Shown: positions 1 through 5,066 of the stretch, in pieces | Numbering within the stretch: position 1 is the first letter of the stretch | Layout of the letters: each line of letters opens with the position of its first letter | Source of the DNA: Candidatus Saccharibacteria bacterium UBA4215 | Lineage (GTDB): Bacteria > Patescibacteriota > Saccharimonadia > Saccharimonadales > Saccharimonadaceae | Assembly (NCBI GenBank): GCA_002381485.1 | Contig: DFTJ01000017.1 | Span: 50,523 to 55,729 of the forward strand | Length of the DNA: 5,207 bases | Reading direction: 5' to 3' | Position numbers and translations under genes: made by a program | The notes under the pieces: model-generated | The model's database searches: none | Seen by the model: only the letters and a program-made list of their open reading frames with translations | What the model was told of the DNA's origin: nothing

Positions 1-1557
1 CAGCTTGCTTGCCAGTTTCTTCGATACGTATAAGCCAAGACCAGTGCCATTGGTTTCGCGAATTCGATAATCTTCACTGCGATAGAATTTATTGAATATT
101 TTGGCTTGATCACCGCGGCTGATGCCAATACCGGTGTCCTGGACAGAAAACAGCACCTTGCCCTTAGAGGGCTTGACGACAATGGTGACGCTTCCCTTCT
201 CGGTATACTTAATCGCGTTTGTAATGAAGTTCTGCAGTAGTTCTTCAAGATACAAGCGACTGGCCATGACAGTGCCGGGCTTTGGTCGCATGTCTAGGTT
301 AAGGTGAAGCTTCTTGTCGCGTGCATCTTTCTGGTATTGCTCGTGCAACCTATGTATCATCTCTTCGACATCAACTGGCTCGGGCGCATCAGCTACTCCT
401 CTCTCGGCTCGAGATAAGGTGCTTAGGTCGTTCACCATCTTAGCGAGGTACATTACTTGTTCGTGAGCGGTGTCCACAGTAGATTCAAGCGTTGCCTTGG
501 CTGGTACACGAGGGCGACTCAGCAGGACCTGAAGATTTGAAAGGGTTCCCTCGACAATAGTGATAGGTGTTCTTAGCTCGTGACTAACAACACTAATAAA
601 TTCATCACGCTCTTCTTCCAGGCTCTTCTCTTTAGTAATGTCGCGAGCGATAACGACGTAGCCGCTCTTTGTGCTGGCTTTTTTATCTCCACCGAAGCTG
701 CTCTTAATCGGAGCAAACGTCAGTTCGAGTCGAATCTGTTCATCATCACTATACGTATGGCGGATATCATCGCGCCGCGTCGTCTTCTGCGCGTCTGTCA
801 GCAGGCTCAGAAGCTTTACTTTCTTGCCTGATGCATCCGTCAGTGTAAATAGGTCACTAATCTCTTTGCCCTTTAGGTTGGCGTTAGTATCCAGGAGGCT
901 CAGGCAGGCGGCATTATACATCTGCACCCTCCCCTTGTTGTCTGTGCTGAATGTTGCGTCGGTTAAGTTATTCATAATGGTGCCAACGCGGTCAGATTGT
1001 AGCCGGGCTTGTTTTTGGCTTTTCACTAGAGCCTTGTGGCGTGTTTCTTGCGAGACAACAATCATAATAATTGAAACGCCGAGTACGAGGATGGCGCTGA
1101 GGCCTAAGAGGTTTTCGCTGACAATATTGGGCTGAGCGCTGTATCGCATCGCAATATCAATTAGTGCGGCAATGGTAACGGTGACGATGCTTGCGACAAG
1201 TCCCTTTGTCCCGTAATATAGGCTGGCTGCAAGAAATAGCAATGCGACGGACGCCGCGAATGGCTGCAGAAAACCGGTAATGAACAGAATGGTCGCCAGG
1301 GCCAGGGCGTGATACAGCATAAAGCGCATCAGCATATCAATTTTTGATCGGACAGGCGCAAAGAAGTGGTAGATACCAACTGCAAGCCACAAAGCCAGAA
1401 TGGCAAGGCAGACAGGATCGCTGACGTAATTTGTGCTTGGCACGACACCAAACATAACGATAAGGCCGTGCAATACAAAGACCGGCGTTCCAAGAAGCGC
1501 TACATATCGTATCGCTTTCTCGGCATCCTTTGTTAACGTTACTCCACCCTCAAACAT
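1..1557 (-). CDS. Membrane-bound PAS sensor histidine kinase (3' end outside window)
   Basis: Sensor kinase that autophosphorylates on a histidine and passes the phosphate to a response regulator not seen here. Reading down from ATG at 1557 gives 519 codons with no stop before the left edge. Residues about 18-169 hold some six hydrophobic helices, a membrane sensor with short loops. A short linker leads to a PAS-like domain (about 192-308, ending in the typical VIARDITKEK). The HisKA H-box is VVSHELRTP with the phospho-acceptor H326. The ATPase domain shows the N-box (N443, N447), G1 DTGIGI (474-479), F-box FNKFY (488-492) and G2 GTGLGLY (504-510). About 30 or more C-terminal residues should follow, so it looks intact but cut by the window. 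The signal sensed cannot be read. It follows the metallopeptidase gene by 36 bases but has its own -10 element. Class is certain; exact family is not. Confidence 0.95.
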   Translation of the reverse strand, partial: MFEGGVTLTKDAEKAIRYVALLGTPVFVLHGLIVMFGVVPSTNYVSDPVCLAILALWLAVGIYHFFAPVRSKIDMLMRFMLYHALALATILFITGFLQPFAASVALLFLAASLYYGTKGLVASIVTVTIAALIDIAMRYSAQPNIVSENLLGLSAILVLGVSIIMIVVSQETRHKALVKSQKQARLQSDRVGTIMNNLTDATFSTDNKGRVQMYNAACLSLLDTNANLKGKEISDLFTLTDASGKKVKLLSLLTDAQKTTRRDDIRHTYSDDEQIRLELTFAPIKSSFGGDKKASTKSGYVVIARDITKEKSLEEERDEFISVVSHELRTPITIVEGTLSNLQVLLSRPRVPAKATLESTVDTAHEQVMYLAKMVNDLSTLSRAERGVADAPEPVDVEEMIHRLHEQYQKDARDKKLHLNLDMRPKPGTVMASRLYLEELLQNFITNAIKYTEKGSVTIVVKPSKGKVLFSVQDTGIGISRGDQAKIFNKFYRSEDYRIRETNGTGLGLYVSKKLASKL

Positions 1558-1567
1558 ATTGCTTATG

Positions 1568-1573
1568 ATTATA
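1568..1573 (-). promoter_or_regulatory. -10 element of the histidine kinase promoter
   Basis: Perfect TATAAT on the minus strand in the 36-base gap between the metallopeptidase stop and the kinase start. It ends 10 bases before the ATG, so transcription should begin about 3 to 5 bases before the start codon. There is no Shine-Dalgarno sequence in the CATAAGCAAT between them. No convincing -35 hexamer was found at 16 to 18 bases. Assignment is from sequence only. Confidence 0.6.
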
Positions 1574-1593
1574 CAGGATTATGAAGTGTTTTG

Positions 1594-2286
1594 TTATATA
1601 GAGGGAGATTCTTGTTTGAGTGTCGCTCGGTGCTGTTTGTAGTTTGGGTCACCACTGGCTACTCTTTCCCAGAATGCGGGGCTGTGGTTGAGATGTTCGG
1701 TGTGGGCAAGCTCGTGGATAAGAACATAGTCTATAAGTTGGAATGGGAGCTTCATCAGAGCAATATTCAGGCTAATCACTCCCTGACTATTGCAGCTCCC
1801 CCATCGTCCGCTGGCATGTGAGAATCGTACCTGCGTGTATTCATAGCCATGGGCTCGTGCAAGAAAAGAGAGACGCTTCGGAAGGTAACTTTTCGCTTCC
1901 AGCCGGAGGGCTACCTGTACAACCTCGCGAATAGCACGCACGACGACTGAATCTGAAAGCGATGCACCATGAGGAAGCATGACATATATCTGCTGGCCGC
2001 TGCGTTTGACCTGCAACGCTCCAGAAGTTGCTCGAACACTCAGATGATGGCTTTTCCCGATACGCATGCCATCTTCGAACGCAAGCGAAGGGGCTGCATC
2101 AGTCATGAGTTTGCGTAGCTCGTTTCGGGATGACTTCACAAGTCGTTTGACCAAGAAAATCGGCGCATACAATGGCAATGAGGCTCTTAGTGTGCCATCC
2201 GGGGCAACGCGCAGACGCACTTGCGAGGCACGCGCACTTCGACGTATCGTTATTTTGCCAAACTCTTCATCTTGAATGATCGGCAT
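1594..2286 (-). CDS. YgjP/DUF45-type zinc metallopeptidase (SprT/M48-like)
   Basis: Predicted cytoplasmic zinc-dependent peptidase of the YgjP-like (DUF45, PF01863) family; substrates of this family are largely unknown. The 230-residue protein has the family's signature near its C-terminus: RWGSC (161-165), then HELAH (191-195) giving two zinc-binding histidines and the catalytic E192, and H201 in HLNHSPAFW as the likely third ligand. The N-terminal 100 residues are the usual basic, strand-rich part (KITIRRSARASQVRLRV). Length matches the family and all key residues are present. No signal peptide or membrane helix. The ATG at 2286 lies 9 bases after the stop of the P-loop gene; an AGG eight bases before the ATG, overlapping that stop (TAGG), serves as a modest Shine-Dalgarno, so the two are probably co-transcribed. 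The stop is TAA. Confidence 0.93.
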   Translation of the reverse strand: MPIIQDEEFGKITIRRSARASQVRLRVAPDGTLRASLPLYAPIFLVKRLVKSSRNELRKLMTDAAPSLAFEDGMRIGKSHHLSVRATSGALQVKRSGQQIYVMLPHGASLSDSVVVRAIREVVQVALRLEAKSYLPKRLSFLARAHGYEYTQVRFSHASGRWGSCNSQGVISLNIALMKLPFQLIDYVLIHELAHTEHLNHSPAFWERVASGDPNYKQHRATLKQESPSI

Positions 2287-2295
2287 AATGGGTAC

Positions 2296-2853
2296 CTACC
2301 GTACCACTATATTGCGGTTACTCCGCGCTGAAGGTCTAGGAGCGGCTGCTGCGGAGCGGGGCTCTGCGAGATGCCGTAAGACAGATTTTACCTGTGTTGC
2401 GAACGTGTGCTTGCCACTAATGACAATAAAGTTTTCGGCTGGATGGAGCGGCTGAAATAACTCAAGCGCCGTACCGAAAGCTTCTCGGCTGTAGCGGCTG
2501 CCTCGTTTTGTGGAGCGTCGGCGCGCCTCCTCGGAGTCAGTCTGTACCCATACAAGAAGTGTTGAGTAGCCAGCTGCTTTGGCCTTTTTTGCTATTGCTT
2601 GTCGCGCCTTTCGTGATCCTAGGGGCGCCTCGAGTATAACCGTTCGCTGTGTCTTCATTAGCTCATCTAGAAGATGCGCACTTAGTTCTAGCGCCTTTTT
2701 GTCGCTCGTTTCGGCCACGTCTACTAGGGCATGGTGGTTTAAGAAGGGGGCGTTAAAGGTTTTCGCAAAATGCTGCGCAAAGTGAGTCTTGCCCGCACCT
2801 GGAATGCCCACCATAACAATGACATGTGGTGTTGAGGGAGTTAGCGGTTTCAT
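2296..2853 (-). CDS. P-loop kinase-like ATP-binding protein (AAA_33/zeta-toxin-like fold)
   Basis: Small P-loop NTPase of 185 residues that resembles the polynucleotide kinase/zeta/AAA_33 group, which phosphorylate nucleic acids, nucleotides, sugars or other small molecules; the substrate here is unknown. The Walker A motif GIPGAGKT is at 16-23. A second strand, TVILEAPLGSRKARQ (71-85), occupies the place where relatives have a hhhDAT/N motif, but carries E75 rather than Asp. The segment after strand 2 reads FLNHHALVD (37-45), without the usual Asp-(x)-hR. The TDSEEARRRSTKRGSR stretch (105-120) is the arginine-rich lid. The last 20 residues (166-185) are an Ala/Pro/Arg tail that is probably disordered and could bind nucleic acid. 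First gene of a probable two-gene unit with the metallopeptidase. The promoter sits so close to ATG 2853 that the mRNA is probably leaderless. Stop TAG. Fold is confident, function is not. Confidence 0.85.
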   Translation of the reverse strand: MKPLTPSTPHVIVMVGIPGAGKTHFAQHFAKTFNAPFLNHHALVDVAETSDKKALELSAHLLDELMKTQRTVILEAPLGSRKARQAIAKKAKAAGYSTLLVWVQTDSEEARRRSTKRGSRYSREAFGTALELFQPLHPAENFIVISGKHTFATQVKSVLRHLAEPRSAAAAPRPSARSNRNIVVR

Positions 2854-2860
2854 ATATGAC

Positions 2861-2869
2861 AGTATAGCA
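2861..2869 (-). promoter_or_regulatory. Extended -10 promoter of the P-loop kinase gene
   Basis: TGCTATACT on the minus strand, an extended -10 (TGn plus TATACT). The hexamer ends 7 bases before the ATG at 2853, which places the expected transcription start on or next to the A of the ATG. The intervening GTCATAT has no Shine-Dalgarno. There is no good -35 element, as is common for extended -10 promoters. The first nine bases TATACTGTC are identical to those at the promoter at 4666-4674. Confidence 0.6.
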
Positions 2870-2902
2870 AAAAGATGTCAGACTTAGCTACCGTCCATCA
2901 GG

Positions 2903-3592
2903 CTACTGCTGTTCGAGAGTGTCGTCGCTCAGCGTTTGGTCTTGGAACTCGCTATCGTCAATCTGGTCAATCTCGCTCTCTATCGTTTCGATTTCGGCGT
3001 CCAGTCCATCGGTTGTGTCGACAGGTGTTGTATCGGCTTCCGCCTCTACTGCGGGCGTCTCAGTTGACGCTGGTTGAGCTGGGTTTTGTGTTGATTGCCA
3101 ATATAGGTAGCCACCAACCGCTAGAGCTGCAATGAGCAGGATGCTGAGGATGACGATTAACGCCTTCTTAGACTTTTTTTGCTTTGGCATGCTTGGCGCG
3201 GCTGTATTGCTTCCAAAACTTCCCACTGCTCCCGTTGGTGCTGCTGGTGGTGGCAGTGGTTCATCATTTTGGGGTGCCTGCGTGCTCGGTTCAGGGGCTG
3301 GTGATGGTGACGTCATTGGTTCAACAGTTGGCGCAGGCCGAGGAGCTTCGGAGGACAGCGACGGATCAGCGGTTGAATCATCCGGAGGAATAACTACTGG
3401 TTGACTGCCGCTGGTGGGCGCAGGAGTCGGAGGTTTAATATCTTGAATAGGTGTTGGGTTCTGACTTTCAGGGCTAGCGGGAGAAGTATTCGCCTCAAGG
3501 CTATTCTCAACATCCTGGAGCTCTGCTGACTCTTCTGGCTTGGCGCCAAAGTTATCTTTCGGGGGTGTGGTATTTGGGTCTGATGGGTTCAT
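2903..3592 (-). CDS. Proline-rich single-pass membrane protein with acidic coiled-coil tail
   Basis: Unrecognised protein of 229 residues with clear architecture. Residues 1-136 are low complexity and proline-rich (33 Pro), with Ser, Thr, Ala and Glu, likely disordered. A basic patch KQKKSKK (137-143) is followed by one hydrophobic helix (about 144-164, ALIVILSILLIAALAVGGYL). By the positive-inside rule the Pro-rich part is cytoplasmic and the tail outside. The tail (166-229) has 19 Asp/Glu and no Lys or Arg. It contains a short heptad pattern (L197, I201, I204, I208, I211) that may form a coiled coil. The GAGGAG Shine-Dalgarno lies in the last codons of the gene before it, whose stop is two bases from this ATG, so translation is coupled. 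The outer tail might pair with the secreted helical protein; this is inference only. Stop TAG. Confidence 0.85.
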   Translation of the reverse strand: MNPSDPNTTPPKDNFGAKPEESAELQDVENSLEANTSPASPESQNPTPIQDIKPPTPAPTSGSQPVVIPPDDSTADPSLSSEAPRPAPTVEPMTSPSPAPEPSTQAPQNDEPLPPPAAPTGAVGSFGSNTAAPSMPKQKKSKKALIVILSILLIAALAVGGYLYWQSTQNPAQPASTETPAVEAEADTTPVDTTDGLDAEIETIESEIDQIDDSEFQDQTLSDDTLEQQ

Positions 3593-3594
3593 AC

Positions 3595-4176
3595 TTACTC
3601 CTCTTCGCTAGTGGTTTGATCAGTTGTTGCCGCATTCTGTCGGTTTTCTTCCAGCCATGTCTTGAAATCTTGCAATGCAGGGATAACTGCTTCTCGGAAG
3701 GTGGTGCGTACATCACGGGCAGCCTCGCGCACCGACTGAAGATTTTGACGTGCTTCGGCAATTGCTGCGGAATACGCAGAGGTCGATTCGGCACACGACA
3801 CCTCGGCCGACTCAGATAGGCTCGCTGTGTAGGTATCGACGGCTAAGCCAAAGTTTGTGATGCTTTGGGCAACTTCACGTTGTGCTGCGGTGAGAGCCTC
3901 TGTCGGGTATCCTTGGGTGTCTGCACCTGCTATGACATTGGCGATTCGTTCATATAGTGCCGTCTGAGTGGAAGCGGCTTCAGTTACCCTCGTTGTGCGG
4001 CTCTCTAGGCTTTGCTGTACCCTTTCGCAGCGCACGGCAGAACGCTCTTCTTGGTTAGTGCGCACTTCGTCGCTTCTGGTTGTTGTGTCTGATTGCGCGA
4101 AAGCTGTCGCTCCACCAATGAGCGTGAATGCTAGCACTCCAATCACTGATAGTGTCAGCCGGTAAAATTTTTTCAT
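3595..4176 (-). CDS. Secreted helical protein with signal peptide, function unknown
   Basis: Unrecognised 193-residue protein. The N-terminus is a classic Sec signal peptide: MKKFYR, a hydrophobic core (about 8-22), and a likely signal peptidase I site ATAFA|Q after residue 27. No lipobox cysteine is present, so it is not a lipoprotein. The mature part lacks hydrophobic segments and is rich in Ala, Thr, Ser, Glu, Arg and Gln, with long predicted helices (about 42-85, 93-125 and 130-180) suggesting a helical bundle or coiled coil. Only two cysteines, C50 and C128, which could form a disulphide outside the cell. The end is acidic (TTSEEE). The pattern RCERVQQSLESRTTRV recalls secreted coiled-coil proteins common in CPR genomes, but I cannot name a family. 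It sits between two membrane-protein genes and is translationally coupled to both. Start ATG 4176 is set by a strong Shine-Dalgarno. Confidence 0.88.
   Translation of the reverse strand: MKKFYRLTLSVIGVLAFTLIGGATAFAQSDTTTRSDEVRTNQEERSAVRCERVQQSLESRTTRVTEAASTQTALYERIANVIAGADTQGYPTEALTAAQREVAQSITNFGLAVDTYTASLSESAEVSCAESTSAYSAAIAEARQNLQSVREAARDVRTTFREAVIPALQDFKTWLEENRQNAATTDQTTSEEE
3598..3603 (-). promoter_or_regulatory. Ribosome binding site inside the preceding gene
   Basis: GAGGAG on the minus strand, five bases before ATG 3592. These bases are also the final two Glu codons of the secreted protein gene, so the ribosome ending that gene sits on the start region of the next. This fixes ATG 3592 as the start. 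Confidence 0.7.
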
Positions 4177-4180
4177 ATGC

Positions 4181-4187
4181 CCTCCTT
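4181..4187 (-). promoter_or_regulatory. Perfect Shine-Dalgarno overlapping upstream stop codon
   Basis: AAGGAGG on the minus strand, with a short spacing of four bases (GCAT) to ATG 4176. Its first bases are part of the TAA stop of the PF04120 gene, which couples the two genes. It is the strongest ribosome binding site in the window. Confidence 0.8.
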
Positions 4188-4659
4188 AGCCCTTTTTGTT
4201 AGCTGATTGATCTCTAATTTTATCGTGGATATCTTTAAACTGACCTTGTAATAGGTCAAGCTCTGTGTCATTTAAGTCTTCGATGTCGACAAATTCGGTG
4301 CGAGCGCTACGGCTTGAGTTAATAAGCTCGTTCAGCTTTAGCTGCATCGCTTTGGCGTCTCGGTTTTGGGTGTTTTGAATGGCGAATACCATCAAGAAGG
4401 TAACGATTGTTGTTGTCGTGTTAATAACGAGCTGCCAGGTGTCAGAGAACCCAAAGAAAGGTCCAGAGGTTATCCAAAGGACGATGAGAAGCACAGCGAG
4501 CGCGAATGCCATCGGTGATCCAAGTTTACTTGAAACGGTTTGAGATACCTTGTGAAAGGAGTCTTTCTTAGGTGTTGCCGGGGTGTCAATGTGGTCGGGA
4601 ACGACATGACGGACGATCTTGATATGCGGGTGTTTCGGTTGGTTTTCGTGACTGTTCAT
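4186..4659 (-). CDS. Low affinity iron permease family membrane protein (PF04120-like)
   Basis: Two-helix membrane protein of 157 residues resembling the bacterial branch of the 'low affinity iron permease' family (PF04120). Helices lie at about 49-66 and 77-95, joined by a short loop with TSGPFFGFSDTWQ. The family signature after helix 2 is present: FAIQNTQNRDAKAMQLKLNELI spans about 92-113. Both ends are expected in the cytoplasm. The family name comes from yeast Fet4; iron transport by such short bacterial members is not established. The N-terminal 36 residues hold six histidines (H4, H10, H12, H18, H23, H36), which might bind metal. The longest reading frame would begin at ATG 4683, but the -10 element lies between that ATG and the one at 4659, so 4659 is chosen. 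First gene of a coupled three-gene set with the secreted and the proline-rich membrane proteins. Stop TAA. Confidence 0.85.
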   Translation of the reverse strand: MNSHENQPKHPHIKIVRHVVPDHIDTPATPKKDSFHKVSQTVSSKLGSPMAFALAVLLIVLWITSGPFFGFSDTWQLVINTTTTIVTFLMVFAIQNTQNRDAKAMQLKLNELINSSRSARTEFVDIEDLNDTELDLLQGQFKDIHDKIRDQSANKKG

Positions 4660-4665
4660 GTAGAC

Positions 4666-4674
4666 AGTATACCA
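4666..4674 (-). promoter_or_regulatory. Extended -10 promoter of the envelope operon
   Basis: TGGTATACT on the minus strand, an extended -10. The hexamer ends six bases before ATG 4659, so transcription should start at or next to that ATG and the mRNA is probably leaderless. The intervening GTCTAC has no Shine-Dalgarno. A clear -35 element is lacking. Confidence 0.6.
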
Positions 4675-4684
4675 CTTAACCATA

Positions 4685-4715
4685 AACTGAATAAAACAAT
4701 TTAGCGTCTTCAGTT
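4685..4715. repeat. Inverted repeat upstream of the envelope operon promoter
   Basis: Perfect 7-base arms AACTGAA (4685-4691) and TTCAGTT (4709-4715) separated by 17 bases. It lies between the stop of the 79-residue gene and the promoter of the PF04120 gene, with the nearer arm about where a -35 would be. It could be an operator or a weak hairpin ending the upstream transcript, but there is no GC-rich stem, and a 7-base repeat can occur by chance. Confidence 0.35.
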
Positions 4716-4727
4716 GAGATGGTGCCG

Positions 4728-4967
4728 CTATGAACGAATCTTTGTCATCAATCGAAGGTTTGACAGATAGTGTGATACATTCAGGCTGGTGTGCTGGCTA
4801 AGGTAGTTGATGTGCTTTTCTTCAAAAGTCAGCATTCCTTCGCATGATGGTGAATAGGTTGACTTTGTGTTGTATTCCTTGCTCGCCATCATAGCCTTTA
4901 GTGTGGCACGAATCGTTTTCGCTTCACTTGATTTTAAGAATTTCTGTGCGCTTAACGTGTTACTCAT
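4728..4967 (-). CDS. Small conserved-looking protein of unknown function
   Basis: Unrecognised protein of 79 residues. It begins with a polar, helix-prone stretch (AQKFLKSSEAKTIRATLKAMMASKEY runs about 7-32), followed by a Ser/Thr/Tyr-rich turn with a single cysteine (C42), then a second helical part (FEEKHINYLSQHTSLNVSHYLSNLRLMTKIR, about 48-78). It is basic, with no signal peptide and no membrane helix, so it is presumably cytoplasmic. The balanced composition, good -10 element next to the ATG at 4967 and clean fit between its neighbours argue that it is real and not a chance frame; the longer plus-strand frame overlapping it has no start signal. It stands alone, divergent from ackA across a 99-base gap. 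Stop TAG. It is possibly a Saccharibacteria-specific family, but I cannot confirm this. Confidence 0.72.
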   Translation of the reverse strand: MSNTLSAQKFLKSSEAKTIRATLKAMMASKEYNTKSTYSPSCEGMLTFEEKHINYLSQHTSLNVSHYLSNLRLMTKIRS

Positions 4968-4973
4968 GTATCC

Positions 4974-4979
4974 ATTATG
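4974..4979 (-). promoter_or_regulatory. -10 element of the 79-residue protein gene
   Basis: CATAAT on the minus strand (five of six bases to TATAAT), ending six bases before ATG 4967. This is the same spacing as at the envelope operon promoter. The intervening GGATAC has GGA but at only three bases from the ATG, too close to act as a Shine-Dalgarno. No clear -35. Confidence 0.5.
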
Positions 4980-5050
4980 CGCCTTAACGTCGCAAAAACC
5001 TAATCGACCGTGTCTTTTAGCTAATACTCAGCGTGTACAAATAACTCTTA

Positions 5051-5059
5051 TGCTAAAAT
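5051..5059 (+). promoter_or_regulatory. Extended -10 promoter of ackA
   Basis: TGCTAAAAT, an extended -10 (TGn plus TAAAAT), in the divergent 99-base gap. The hexamer ends seven bases before GTG 5067, so transcription is expected to start at about 5066-5067. TGTACA at 5034-5039 is the nearest -35-like hexamer, but the 14-base spacing is too short. Confidence 0.6.
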
Positions 5060-5066
5060 ATCTTTA

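Noticed and set aside
671..1135. Plus-strand open frame of 154 codons opposite the histidine kinase, and other plus-strand frames at 122-307 and 580-831.
   Set aside because: They are antisense to the PAS and kinase domains, whose motifs are clear on the minus strand. Their proteins are Ser/Arg/Leu-rich with no motif and they lack start signals.
2869..2899. Possible terminator after the proline-rich membrane protein gene: on the minus strand GATGGAC, a nine-base loop, then GTC-TGA-CATC followed by TTTTT.
   Set aside because: The stem has only 4 plus 3 pairs with a three-base bulge and little GC, so it is likely too weak; the T-run also falls in the spacer of the next promoter. Not listed as a feature.
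3132..3404. Plus-strand frame with a Gly/Ala/Val/Ser-rich translation opposite the proline-rich gene.
   Set aside because: The composition follows from reading Pro/Ser/Thr codons on the other strand; no Shine-Dalgarno or promoter is present.
3552..3794. Minus-strand 80-codon frame overlapping the end of the secreted protein gene in another frame.
   Set aside because: It overlaps a gene with a signal peptide and strong Shine-Dalgarno, and its basic, motif-free translation is typical of a shadow frame.
1594..4967. No TGA among the stops of the six complete genes (three TAA, three TAG), which hinted at TGA recoding as in Gracilibacteria.
   Set aside because: All genes read through with the standard code, tryptophan is encoded by TGG, and no in-frame TGA is needed. 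Six genes are too few to show avoidance.
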